Shown here: positions 1 through 8,800 of the stretch, piece after piece
Layout: each line of letters opens with the position of its first letter
How positions within the stretch are numbered: position 1 is the first letter of the stretch
Assembly: GCA_964408025.1 (NCBI GenBank)
Contig: CAYOXX010000015.1
Location: 1-48,365 of the forward strand
Reading direction: 5' to 3'
DNA: 48,365 bases
From: CAYOXX01 sp964408025
Lineage (GTDB): Bacteria; Acidobacteriota; DATKUA01
Notes under the pieces: model-generated
Seen by the model: only the letters and a program-made list of their open reading frames with translations
Told to the model about the DNA's origin: nothing
The model's database searches: none
Made by a program: the position numbers and the translations under genes

Positions 1-138
1 GGGGATTGTGAACAGAAATCCAGATCCGGTTTTCAATAACTCAATTGATTTACCCAGGATTCCCTCTTCGAAAACACAAAGAGGTTGTTGGATATCTGCA
101 AATATTAACATAAAATATGACTAGATATCTGAAATAAC

Positions 139-167
139 TTGCATTATTAGCAAGTCTGCACTATATT
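139..167 (+). promoter_or_regulatory. Predicted sigma70-type promoter of the Leu dehydrogenase gene
   Basis: TTGCAT at 139-144 and TATATT at 162-167 are separated by exactly 17 bases. Transcription would begin near 174, about 40 bases before the ATG at 215. A short inverted repeat (CTTGC at 138-142, GCAAG at 150-154) overlaps the -35 and spacer and could be an operator half-site pair. Confidence 0.55.
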
Positions 168-214
168 GGTCTCTGGGGCACGAAATCCTTTTGCGATTCC
201 AGGGAGGAGGAGCC

Positions 215-1306
215 ATGTCACACGTGATCACACTTGATACCATTCCCGGCTTCGAGTCGGTGCACCGATTCGAAGACAAATCTATTGAGGCTATCGCCTT
301 CATTGCCCGCCACAGCAGCGCGCTCGGCACGCCGCTGGGCGGCTGCCGGCTGCGCTACGACTACCGCGACGAATCGGACTGCCTCGCCGACGCCCTGCGC
401 CTGTCCGAGGGTATGACGCGCAAGGCGGCGATCCACCGCCTGCCGTTGGGCGGCGGCAAGATGGCCGTATGGAGCCGCCGCCCGCTGGCTGAATTAGACC
501 GCAAAGCGATGTTCGAATTCGTCGGCCTCTCGGTGGACAAGCTGGGCGGCAGCTACATAACAGCCGAGGATCTGAACACCACGGTTGCCGACATGATGTC
601 TGTGCGGACACGGACCGCCCACGTTGCCGGCATCGATTCTGGCGATCCGTCGGAGTTCACCGCCCTCGGTGTCTGGGAGGTCATCCGCCACCTCGCCGAA
701 AATCGCTTGTCTGTAGGTACCACGCGCTGCAGGCTAGCCGTGCAGGGCGTCGGCAAGGTAGGCGAGATTCTCGTCCGCCTAGCGGCGGCCCACGGCGTTA
801 CTGAGCTAATTATTTCCGATCTTGTACCCGAACGGGCCGCGCACCTGGCTAGTGAGATCGGGTGCCGCGTCGTCGGATCGAACGAGATCTACGACGTCCC
901 ATGCGACGTCTTCGTCCCCTGCGGCTGCGGAGGAATTCTGAACCCGCGGACAATCCCGCGCCTGCGCTGCTCCGCCGTGGCAGGTGCCGCCAACAACCAG
1001 CTCGCCGATCCCGAGCGGGACGAGCAGCTCCTGCGGCGCCGGGGAATCCTCTACTGCCCCGACGTCGTCGTCAACGGCGGCGGCTTGATCAACGTGAGCT
1101 GCGAGTTCCCGCGCTACGACCGTGCGCGCGCCGAACGTCTGACCCGCGGGATACCGGCGACGCTCGAGGATGTGCTCGAATTCGCTGACCGGGACGGCAT
1201 AAGTGCCACGGCGGCGGTGAACGCGCTGACCGATCAGCGCAACGAAAAGCCCCGGCCGCGCTTCGACGCGCCGCCCATAAGTACAAGGCTCGGATTAATC
1301 ATGTGA
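215..1306 (+). CDS. Glu/Leu/Phe/Val dehydrogenase family protein (leucine dehydrogenase-like)
   Basis: Predicted cytosolic NAD(P)-dependent amino acid dehydrogenase that oxidatively deaminates a branched-chain or aromatic L-amino acid to the 2-oxo acid, or runs in reverse. The 363-residue length matches leucine/phenylalanine dehydrogenases, not the ~450-residue glutamate dehydrogenases. Visible motifs: LPLGGGK with Lys82, a second Lys70 twelve residues before it (the Lys pair of the family active site), TAEDLNTT near 115, a Rossmann VQGVGKVGE near 180 for NAD, and VAGAANNQ and VVNGGGLINV near the C-terminus. The ATG at 215 is chosen over the upstream in-frame TTG at 191 because a very strong GGAGGAGG lies just before it. 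It is a single gene with its own promoter. Leu, Val or Phe as substrate cannot be separated by eye. Confidence 0.88.
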   Translation: MSHVITLDTIPGFESVHRFEDKSIEAIAFIARHSSALGTPLGGCRLRYDYRDESDCLADALRLSEGMTRKAAIHRLPLGGGKMAVWSRRPLAELDRKAMFEFVGLSVDKLGGSYITAEDLNTTVADMMSVRTRTAHVAGIDSGDPSEFTALGVWEVIRHLAENRLSVGTTRCRLAVQGVGKVGEILVRLAAAHGVTELIISDLVPERAAHLASEIGCRVVGSNEIYDVPCDVFVPCGCGGILNPRTIPRLRCSAVAGAANNQLADPERDEQLLRRRGILYCPDVVVNGGGLINVSCEFPRYDRARAERLTRGIPATLEDVLEFADRDGISATAAVNALTDQRNEKPRPRFDAPPISTRLGLIM

Positions 1307-1420
1307 TCGCACGGTAAATGTTGAAACCACTGGAGTGTTGACGCCCTATGTCGCCCAAAACACCGGCAAGTTGAAACACTTACCTCCCTCTTCCACCTTA
1401 CCCCTCATCTCCTTTAACAA

Positions 1421-1454
1421 GCGGCCGTCGCGACCATCGGATCGCGGCGGCCGC
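1421..1454. repeat. GC-rich hairpin repeat, copy 1
   Basis: An imperfect palindrome, GCGGCCGTCGCG then a 10-base loop region then CGCGGCGGCCGC, follows the dehydrogenase gene. A near-identical copy is at 2211-2242 after wrbA, and both are preceded by a pyrimidine-rich stretch beginning cttacccct. It probably marks transcript 3' ends or is a small REP-like dispersed element. There is no U-tract, so it is not a classical intrinsic terminator. Confidence 0.5.
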
Positions 1455-1557
1455 ACCTTCAGCACCGCCCCCCCAAGCGCCTTAACCACACAAGGAATAT
1501 AACATCTTCAGACGCCGTAACGTCATGTGGACCGAGACGAACGAGCGGTCACTGCCG

Positions 1558-2166
1558 ATGAAGATAATGGTTCTATACTACAGCATGACCGGAAACATGT
1601 TTGAACTGGCCAAGGCCGTTGTCGAGGGCGCTTCAGAAATCAAGGGCACGGAGGTGCTGTTGCGAACCGTCCCGGAATTGATCCCCAAGGAGATGTGGAG
1701 CGACGCCACCATAACGGCAAAAGAGAAGCAGAGAGATGTACCCCTAGCCAGTGTTGAGGAGCTTGAGGAGATTGATGGCCTGATAGTCGGAACGCCCACG
1801 CGCTTCGGTAACATGGCGTCCCAGATGAAAAACTTCATCGACCAGACAGGCGGCATCTGGCAGAAGGGCAGCCTGATCGGGAAACCGTTCGGCATATTCA
1901 CGGGCTCGGCCACACAGCATGGCGGTCAGGAGTCGACCATACTTGCGAGCCTTATCCCCTTTGTTCATCACGGCATGGTCTACGTAGGTGTTCCTTACTC
2001 CGTTCAAGAGCTGTTCAGCCTGGATGAAGTCAGCGGCGGCAGCCCGTATGGCGCTTCGGTTGTGGCCGGCCCAACGGCTCAGCGAGAAGCGCGCCCCAGC
2101 GATCTTGCAATAGCAAAGGTCCTGGGCCGACGAGTTACGGAAATCGCCGACAAACTGAAGGACTGA
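1558..2166 (+). CDS. wrbA: NAD(P)H:quinone oxidoreductase, WrbA flavodoxin-like family
   Basis: Predicted FMN-binding flavodoxin-like quinone reductase that performs two-electron reduction of quinones and limits redox cycling. The 202-residue product has the FMN phosphate-loop start (YYSMTGNMFELA), the WrbA-typical GTPTRFGNMASQMKNF block around residues 80-95, GKPFGIFTGSATQHGGQE around 110-130, and GGSPYGAS near 160. All are strongly diagnostic for WrbA, whose usual length is about 200. The ATG at 1558 begins exactly at the flavodoxin beta-1 strand. An in-frame ATG at 1525 would add eleven residues outside the fold and has no better ribosome site. It is a single gene between two copies of the GC-rich hairpin repeat. 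Confidence 0.9.
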   Translation: MKIMVLYYSMTGNMFELAKAVVEGASEIKGTEVLLRTVPELIPKEMWSDATITAKEKQRDVPLASVEELEEIDGLIVGTPTRFGNMASQMKNFIDQTGGIWQKGSLIGKPFGIFTGSATQHGGQESTILASLIPFVHHGMVYVGVPYSVQELFSLDEVSGGSPYGASVVAGPTAQREARPSDLAIAKVLGRRVTEIADKLKD

Positions 2167-2210
2167 TCTTACCCCTACTTCCCCTCCCCTACCCCTCGAC
2201 ACTTGAAAAA

Positions 2211-2242
2211 GCGGCCGTCGCGTTCTTCGGACCGCGGCGGCC
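2211..2242. repeat. GC-rich hairpin repeat, copy 2
   Basis: GCGGCCGTCGCG, a short loop ending tcggac, then CGCGGCGGCC. It matches the repeat at 1421-1454 in stem, spacing and the TCGGA in the loop, and lies in the same place relative to the preceding gene (45 bases past the wrbA stop). Confidence 0.5.
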
Positions 2243-2287
2243 ATGCGCCATCTCTGACTCACGCAGCACAGGCTCGAATCCGTAACA

Positions 2288-2334
2288 ATAACCTAGTTTA
2301 TCGAAGAATTGACATTCCTGGGTCGATAGGTTAT
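2288..2334. promoter_or_regulatory. Inverted repeat over the corA promoter (possible operator)
   Basis: ATAACCTA at 2288-2295 and TAGGTTAT at 2327-2334 are perfect inverted repeats. The arms extend inward through ATCGA / TCGAT with a four-base insertion in the left arm. The dyad encloses the -35 box and its right arm enters the -10 box, where a repressor or an RNA/DNA structure could block transcription. No regulator gene is adjacent. Confidence 0.35.
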
Positions 2335-2337
2335 GTT
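2309..2337 (+). promoter_or_regulatory. Predicted sigma70-type promoter of corA
   Basis: A perfect TTGACA -35 box at 2309-2314 and TATGTT at 2332-2337 are separated by 17 bases. The start point would be near 2344, leaving an ~80-base leader before the ATG at 2424. Confidence 0.6.
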
Positions 2338-2423
2338 ATCCCAATACAATCACTTGGAGCTGGCTTCCCCGACGGCAATTGAGAAGTTATGTCCCTCCTC
2401 GGTTGGGATATGATATCTAGGCC

Positions 2424-3488
2424 ATGAAAAAACCAACCAGAAGGAGTACCAAAAAGATCGGCCTCGCGCCCGGGACATTGGTGTACGTCGGCGAGGAGCG
2501 GACGGAAAAGGCAAAGATAACCATCCTTGATTACGATGCTGATCATCTCGATGAACGAGAGGCCCATAGCGCGGAGGAATGTTACCCATTCGCCGAAACA
2601 CCGACGACAACCTGGATGAACGTTGAAGGCTTACACAACGTCGAACTAATTGAGAAGATCGGCAAGCATTTCAACTTGGACTACCTCATTCTCGAGGACA
2701 TCGTCAACACCAACCAACGACCCAAACTAGAAGATCATGGTACTCATCTATTCATCGTTATGAGGATTATGTATTTCGACCGTCACAACAACGAGATCGT
2801 CACGGAGCAGGCCAGCATTATCATGGGCAGGAATTTCGTAGCCTCTTTTGTGGAGAAGGAAGGCGAGATATTCAACCACGTCCGCGAGCGGCTCCGGAAG
2901 GGCGGCAAGAGAATCAGAACAGGTGGACCAGATTACCTGGCCTATGCGCTAGTTGACACTGTAGTCGACGGATATTTCGCCATTCTCGATATGCTCAGCG
3001 ATCGCCTCGAGGAGATGCAGGAACAACTTCTGGAAAACCCAACCCCGGCGGCGCTAAATGAGCTGCACCAATTCAAGAGAGATATGGTGTTGATTCGCAA
3101 ATCCGCGCTCCCACTACGCGAATTGCTGATGTTTATGGAGAGGACAGAATCACCGCTTATCAGCGACAACACGTTCAAATTCATCAGAGATGCTTATGAT
3201 CATGCAATTCAGGTAATCGAATCAATCGAATCGACGCGCGATATGCTTTCCAGCATGTTCGATATTTACCTCTCCAGTATCAGCAACAAAATGAACGAGG
3301 TCATGAAAGTCCTGACCATCATAGCCACAATTTTTATCCCGATGACCTTCATCGCCGGAATATACGGCATGAATTTCGTCTACATGCCCGAGCTGAGCTG
3401 GCCTTGGGGTTACGCTCTCGCTTGGATCTTGATGTTATGCATCGGCGGCCTCCTACTGACGTTTTTCATACGGAAAAAATGGATGTAA
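2424..3488 (+). CDS. corA: Magnesium/cobalt transporter CorA
   Basis: Predicted pentameric inner-membrane divalent-cation channel for Mg2+ (and Co2+/Ni2+) uptake. The 354-residue length is typical. The long cytoplasmic N-terminal domain is followed by a charged helix (residues ~190-280). The C-terminus has two membrane helices joined by the family signature YGMNF (about residue 313), which is the selectivity loop; the second helix ends in the basic FFIRKKWM tail. It is a single gene with its own promoter and an inverted repeat over it, and is followed by an intergenic stretch with pseudogene debris. The ribosome site before ATG 2424 is weak (ctaggcc). Confidence 0.93.
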   Translation: MKKPTRRSTKKIGLAPGTLVYVGEERTEKAKITILDYDADHLDEREAHSAEECYPFAETPTTTWMNVEGLHNVELIEKIGKHFNLDYLILEDIVNTNQRPKLEDHGTHLFIVMRIMYFDRHNNEIVTEQASIIMGRNFVASFVEKEGEIFNHVRERLRKGGKRIRTGGPDYLAYALVDTVVDGYFAILDMLSDRLEEMQEQLLENPTPAALNELHQFKRDMVLIRKSALPLRELLMFMERTESPLISDNTFKFIRDAYDHAIQVIESIESTRDMLSSMFDIYLSSISNKMNEVMKVLTIIATIFIPMTFIAGIYGMNFVYMPELSWPWGYALAWILMLCIGGLLLTFFIRKKWM

Positions 3489-3557
3489 CGAAGACGTCAT
3501 AGAATACTGTCTTAATCCAAGTATCCAAGGTACAAGAAAAGTACAACATTTTTTTTC

Positions 3558-3672
3558 GACATAGTCGCCTGCCTCGCGGAGAGCGTCGCTATCTGCTACC
3601 GCATCGTCTGCATGTAAGTTCCTGAGATGCTGGATCGCTAAACCCGCCCCGATAACACGATCCACGAGGCCC
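3558..3672 (+). pseudogene. Decayed N-terminal fragment of an Asp/Glu racemase gene
   Basis: This stretch aligns base by base with the start of the intact racemase gene at 4823. The segment encoding its residues ~8-35 is recognisable (tcgcctgc...gcggag...ctgctaccgca...tctgcatg). The copy then loses about 130 bases and resumes at the segment equivalent to 5067-5090 (acacgatccacgaggcc). It carries an in-frame ATG-TAA and other stops, so it cannot encode the enzyme. It is a relic of a duplicated cupin / small protein / racemase unit. Confidence 0.65.
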
Positions 3673-3800
3673 TCGCATCGGCGACGAGCCGTTCGTTATA
3701 CTCGACATCTTCTACCCCATCCGCGAGGACTTCATAGTCAAGCTCGACCAGCTTAACCAAGTAGGTATCAGAAGCCGCCAACGCGGTTGGTGTTTACGGA
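3673..3800 (+). pseudogene. Decayed C-terminal fragment of a cupin gene plus its downstream spacer
   Basis: Bases 3675-3757 closely match the last ~80 bases of the intact cupin gene (4200-4278), including gcatcggcgacgagccgttc and the stretch encoding DIFYPLRED near the C-terminus. The match carries on weakly past the cupin stop into the next intergenic sequence. It is joined directly to the racemase relic at about 3673, so the two were fused by deletion. There is no start codon or cupin core. Confidence 0.65.
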
Positions 3801-3912
3801 TGTGACAGGCGCTGGCAGATCAGCGCAATGTCACGCGGCTTGTTCCGGCAAAGCTGCAACTGTTAGAATCGCAGCGTTGTCTGCAAACACTTAACTCCAG
3901 AGGGTGAAAGTT

Positions 3913-4278
3913 ATGAGCCAGAACAAAATTTCGTACTTCGTCGATCGTGAGACAGCCCCAACCTTTTCCCAGATGCCGGGTTTAAAAACGACCATCCTGA
4001 CAGGACTGCACGGCGAGAAGATGATGATGGTTCTCAACGCAACGCTGCCCGGCCACTCCGTACCGTTACATTCCCACCCGCACGAGCAGATCGGAATGGT
4101 CTACTCCGGGAAGGCCAGCCTGCGCATCGGCGACGAGGAACGGATCGTCGAGAAAGGCGATTTCTACTGTATCCCCGCTGATGTCCCTCACTCCGACATC
4201 TGCATCGGCGACGAGCCGTTCTTAATGCTCGATATCTTTTACCCCCTCCGCGAAGACTTCCTAGCCAAGCTCGACTAG
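3913..4278 (+). CDS. Cupin domain-containing protein
   Basis: A 121-residue single-domain protein with a conserved beta-barrel cupin. Motif 1 reads PLHSHPHEQIGMVYSG, giving two His, a Glu and a following region that would bind a metal. Motif 2 ends with IPADVPHSD, supplying the last His. Enzymatic role unknown; small cupins act as isomerases, decarboxylases or sensors. The ATG at 3913 is preferred to the GTG at 3904 because AGGGTGAAAG precedes it at good spacing. It is followed by a 111-residue protein and a racemase-family gene. Relics just upstream contain pieces of the same cupin and racemase, so these genes seem to travel as a unit. Confidence 0.8.
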   Translation: MSQNKISYFVDRETAPTFSQMPGLKTTILTGLHGEKMMMVLNATLPGHSVPLHSHPHEQIGMVYSGKASLRIGDEERIVEKGDFYCIPADVPHSDICIGDEPFLMLDIFYPLREDFLAKLD

Positions 4279-4434
4279 CTTAAGGGAATCCAGGGTCGGT
4301 GTCGGGAGTTGCTTCCGCGGCCGGTTGTTTATGGATGCCGCAGGAGCTATAATGTCGCCATTCCAGGCACGAATAGAATCAAGAAGAGTGGCCGGCTAGA
4401 AGTCAGGCCGATGTTCGGCGAAGGAGAATATAAC

Positions 4435-4770
4435 TTGTTATTTCACGGTCTTGCGGTCTTACTTGCTCTCTCCCCGCTTCACTGGTCCGCCGACCAAGAG
4501 CTGCAACCCGAGGAACTGATCCTCGCTTACGTGGAGGCGCACAACCGTCACGACCAAATCGCTGGTATAACTGCCGTTCTTTCCATAGAAAGCACTGAAC
4601 AGATCTCAACAGCCCTCGGCGCGGTAATGGCCTGGGCGTCGGAGGAGCGCGCCGACGTCCTGGAGGAGCTGATGCAGAGCGGCGAGTTCGTCTACAGCGC
4701 GGAAGCAGCCGAGCGCTTGCTCGCGCTCCTGCGCGAGTGGCGCCAGGCAACCCGGCACGGCCACGACTGA
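4435..4770 (+). CDS. Hypothetical protein between cupin and racemase genes
   Basis: A protein of about 111 residues that I do not recognise. It begins with a hydrophobic stretch (FHGLAVLLALSPLHW), possibly a poor signal or membrane-associated helix. The rest is Glu/Ala/Leu-rich and predicted helical (AYVEAHNRHD, ERADVLEELMQSGEF, AERLLALLREW), which suggests a small helical-bundle or partner protein. The TTG at 4435 is chosen because GAAGGAG lies eight bases upstream. The in-frame ATG at 4411 would add eight residues but lacks a clear ribosome site. The gene is followed after 52 bases by the racemase-family gene and is probably cotranscribed with it. Confidence 0.5.
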   Translation: MLFHGLAVLLALSPLHWSADQELQPEELILAYVEAHNRHDQIAGITAVLSIESTEQISTALGAVMAWASEERADVLEELMQSGEFVYSAEAAERLLALLREWRQATRHGHD

Positions 4771-4822
4771 AAGTGTTTTAAAATGCCTTCTTAAATGATC
4801 GATTAGAAAGGTTGGAGCCATC

Positions 4823-5512
4823 ATGACAAAGCACATCGGCATCGTCGCCTGCAGCGCGGAGGGCGCTGCACTCTGCTACCGCACCATCTGCATGGAAGGT
4901 CCCGAGAAGCTGGGCCGCTACGCCCATCCCGAGATCACGATGCACAGCCATCCGCTCAGCCAGTACATGGTCCACATCGACGCCGGTGACTGGGAGGGCG
5001 TCGCCAAGCTTATGCTCTCCTCGACGGAAAAACTAGCCGACGCCGGCGCCGACTTCGTCATCTGCCCCGACAACACGATCCACGAGGCCTTCGACATCGT
5101 CGCCGATAAGTCGCCCCTGCCTTGGCTGCACATCGCCGGCGAGGTGGCCGCCGAGGCGAAGCGTCTCAACTTCGATCACCTCGGCGTCCTTGGCACGGAG
5201 TACCTAATGGAGGGGTCGGTCTACTCTTCCAAGCTGGCCGAGTTTGGTATCGGGCATACGATTCCCGAAAGCGAGGACCGCGAGAGGGTAAATAACATTA
5301 TATTCGAAGAGCTCGTAATCGGCCGCTGCACCGACCAGTCCAGGGCCTTCTTCACCGAGGCAATCTACCGGCTGAAGAATCGCGGCTGCGACGCAGTCGT
5401 GCTCGGCTGCACTGAGATACCGCTCATCATCGACGAGGAGCACTCCTGCCTGCCGACGCTCGACTCGACAAGGCTGCTGGCGCGCGCGGCTCTCAATAGG
5501 GCCATAGCATGA
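4823..5512 (+). CDS. Aspartate/glutamate racemase family protein
   Basis: Predicted cofactor-independent amino acid racemase or related epimerase/isomerase using two cysteines. The 229-residue length is typical. The first catalytic Cys lies in ICPDNTIH (Cys81, equivalent to the family CNT) and the second in VLGCTEIPLI (Cys196). The N-terminus GIVACSAEGAALCYRTI corresponds to the beta-1 loop found as GGMS in standard aspartate racemases, so the substrate may differ. A strong AAAGGTTGGAG precedes the ATG. It is the last gene of the cupin / small protein / racemase set. A broken copy lies at 3558-3672. Aspartate or glutamate specificity cannot be set from sequence alone. Confidence 0.82.
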   Translation: MTKHIGIVACSAEGAALCYRTICMEGPEKLGRYAHPEITMHSHPLSQYMVHIDAGDWEGVAKLMLSSTEKLADAGADFVICPDNTIHEAFDIVADKSPLPWLHIAGEVAAEAKRLNFDHLGVLGTEYLMEGSVYSSKLAEFGIGHTIPESEDRERVNNIIFEELVIGRCTDQSRAFFTEAIYRLKNRGCDAVVLGCTEIPLIIDEEHSCLPTLDSTRLLARAALNRAIA

Positions 5513-5593
5513 ATATGCTGGCCTGAGGCAGATCCTAGTATCCTTTATTCCTTAAGCACCTGGTCCTGATATGAAAAAACGACAACGGGAAAA

Positions 5594-5622
5594 TTGCACT
5601 GCTTACCATATCCTAGTATAGA
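5594..5622 (+). promoter_or_regulatory. Predicted sigma70-type promoter of the oxidoreductase-hgcAB operon
   Basis: TTGCAC at 5594-5599 and TATAGA at 5617-5622 are separated by exactly 17 bases. This leaves a transcribed leader of about 180 bases before the ATG at 5807. A second TATAAT at 5642-5647 could be an alternative -10, but its -35 is poor. Confidence 0.5.
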
Positions 5623-5684
5623 AATGGATCATAAAAGTGATTATAATCCCCTACACGAACATCTAATCTCGGCACGCTGATTTA

Positions 5685-5775
5685 AGTTCCACAACGCTCG
5701 GAACTGATTTCGAACACTTGAGCAGTGGGAACTGCGATACATATTATTCGGCGTCACTTCGCGGAGAACCGCGAA
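5685..5775 (+). promoter_or_regulatory. Three-hairpin 5' leader of the hgcAB operon
   Basis: Three successive perfect hairpins lie between the promoter and the start codon: AGTTCC/GGAACT (5685-5705), GCAGT/ACTGC with a GGGA loop (5722-5735), and TTCGCGG/CCGCGAA with an AGAA loop (5758-5775). No known riboswitch consensus was recognised, and there is no cobalamin box. The last hairpin ends 31 bases before the ATG. Confidence 0.4.
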
Positions 5776-5806
5776 TAACTTACTTCACGGCAATGGAGAG
5801 ATTAAA

Positions 5807-8800
5807 ATGAGTGCACTCGGCTCCCAAAACCGTGCTTTCTTGTTTGAGAAATTCCGCGAGCGCGTAACTTTCGACTCCACGGAGCGCAAGCTCTATAGTC
5901 ATGACATCGCGGTCACGCCCAGTCTGATAAAACCCCTGATCGGCAGTACCGTACCGAACGCTATTGTCCAGCCCCAAACGGAAGAGGAGCTAGCCGAATT
6001 GGCTCGATGGGCAGCAAGAAACTGTATCCCTTTGACACCGCGCGGCAAGTCATCTTCCGGCTACGGCGGCGTGTTGCCGATCAAGAAGGGTATCGTGGTC
6101 GATTTCTACCGCATGAATCAGGTGGTGAGCATCGACACCGCTTCTCACACGGCGACCGTACAAGCCGGGATCGTCTGGGAGAAGCTCGACCGCGAGCTGG
6201 AAAAGCAAGGCCTAATGCTGCGCCTCTATCCCACCAGCTATCCCGGTTCAACAGTGGGTGGATGGCTGGCTCAGGGCGGCGTCGGCATTGGCTCTTACGA
6301 GGCCGGTTGGTTCCGCGACAACGTGGTCTCCGCGCGCCTCGTGCTAGCCGACGGAACTGTAAAGGACCACCGTGGAGAAGACCTCGAGCTTGTCGCTGAC
6401 GCGGAAGGGATCACCGGCCTGATCAGCGAGATAACGTTGCGAGTTCAACCGCTGGAGAATCTTGAAGTTGTCGCGATCGGTTGCCCAGATGCTCACGACA
6501 ATCAGCAGATGCTGGAGGCGATGATCGAAAAAAGACTGCCGATCTGGTCGCTGGTCTTCATCAATCCCCGCATGGCTGAACTCAAGAACAAGGCTCCGCT
6601 AAGGGAACACGCCGGCCACCCGGCTGAGGAGCGAGTACTGCTGCCGGCAGCCTACATCACCACCATAGCTTTCCGCGCACGTGACGCTGGGGAGATCATG
6701 AAGGAGCTGCGGGAGATCACGAAGCCTTGCCAGGCGGAGATACTACCAGACAAAATCGCGCGCCACGAGTGGCAAAACCGATTTAGACTCATGGTTGTCA
6801 AGCGGCTCGGTCCGAGCCTGGTGCCGGCTGAAGTCATCGTGCCACTCTCCGCGTTGGGCGACGTGATGCAGGAAATCGAGAACAAGGTCAACCAACCGAT
6901 CGTCAAGGAAGGGGTAGTCATCCGCGAAGGCCCCGCCGGCAAACCGGAAGTTGTGATCCTCGGTTTTATACCCAGCGATCAACGCGGATTCAGCTACAAC
7001 TTCGTTTTCAGCCTCGTCCTAACCATCGTCAAGATCGCCGAGAAATACGGCGGTCGGCCTTACTCCACAGGCCTCTACTTCGCGAATAAAGCGCGTAAGG
7101 TTCTGGGCACCAACAAGGCTGCCAAGCTGAAGAAATTCAAGAGGGAGGTCGATCCACGTGGGATCATGAATCCCGGCAAGGTGTTGGGGGGCGGCATGCT
7201 CGGCAGAGCCATCGGCCTGGCGAGCTTCTTCGAACCTATGATTCGCCCGTTCGGAAATTACGTCATAACCAAAATCGGCGAGCGACCGTCCCGCCCCGTA
7301 CGCGGCATACCCGCCGACGTCGCCTGGTACGCTTACAGTTGCTCCCAGTGCGGATATTGCGTCGACGAGTGCGACCAGTTTTACGGCCGCGGTTGGGAAA
7401 GCCAGAGTCCGCGCGGAAAGTGGTACTGGTTGCGGGAATTCATGGAAGGCCGCGCCCAGTGGAATCAACAGATGGTAGATACCATCATCGCCTGCACCAC
7501 ATGTGAACTATGCAACCTGCGCTGTTCGGCCGCTCTACCGATCGAGCCGGCATGGATGAAGCTGCGCGGCAAGTTGATCAGCGACGACAAAAAGCTGACC
7601 TTCCCGCCATTCGAAATGATGGCGGCGGCGCTGCACTCACAGGGCAATATCTGGGCCGGTTACCGCAAAGATCGCTCCGATTGGTTTCCGAAAGACCTCC
7701 TCGAAAAACACGGCCCCGGTACCAAATCAAGGAATGTCTACTTCGCCGGTTGCACCGCTAGCTACGTCGAACGCGACATCGGCATCGCAGGCGTGCGGCT
7801 TCTAGACACGGCCGGCGTCGACTTCACCTATCTAGGCACCACGGAGAACTGCTGCGGCACTCCGATGCTCGTCGCCGGCAAGTGGGAACTCTTCGCCGAA
7901 ACGATGAAGAAGAACATCGACGCCGTCAAAGCCACAGGCGCCGACAGCGTCATCAGCTCCTGCCCAGCCTGCGACATGATGTGGCGCCAGGTCTACCCCG
8001 CATGGAGCGAAAAGATCGGTATCGAATACGGAATCGTAGCAAAACACTATACCGAGGTTGTGGCAGAGAAGATCAAGTCTGGGGAATTCCGATTCCCCGA
8101 AAGCAGGAAGAAATCCGTTACCGTCACCTGGCACGACTCTTGCCACATCGGCCGTGCCTCCGGCGTCTACGACCCGCCGAGGGATCTGATCGCAGCAATC
8201 CCGGATGCGGAATTCGTAGAGATGAGCCACAACCGCGAGAACGCGCACTGCTGCGGCTCCGTCCTGACGCTACTTAAGGATCCCGATGTGGCGGCCTCGG
8301 TCGGCAAAACCAGGCTCGACGAGGCTGTCGAGGCCGGCGCGAAAATGGTTCTCGCCTTATGCCCCTGCTGTCAGTTTCAACTCCGTGTGAGCGCTGAAGC
8401 TAAAGGGATTCCGATCGAAATCGTAGATCTGGCACGCTTCGCCTCCGAAGCCCTCGGTTACGAGCTACCTGATCCCCATCCCGAAGTGCGCGCTCAGTGG
8501 GCGGTGTTCAAGATGATGATCGAGTTGATGACTCCCCAAGGCTTCGTCAACCTGATGAGTACGATGTGGCCGGAGATAATCGCCTCCATGCCGTTCGGCA
8601 TGGGAAGGATGATGCGGTTCGCCGGCAAGCTGCCGGGAGTCCTTACGCTGATGAAACCCCTATTCCCCGTCCTCTTCCCTGTGCTAATGCCAAAGATGTT
8701 GGAAAAGCTGATGCCGACATTGCTGGAACGAATGGCGGAGCGGATCCCGATGCCCGACTACATGGTTGAACAGATGCCAGAGCTGATGCCCCAGGTGATG

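Noticed and set aside
3489..3560. Intrinsic terminator after corA (T8 run near 3549-3556)
   Set aside because: The T-run is present, but only a 4-bp GTAC repeat precedes it, too weak to call a stem.
5594..5806. Cobalamin riboswitch in the hgcAB leader
   Set aside because: Attractive because HgcA uses a corrinoid, but no B12-box or core consensus was found; only three simple hairpins.
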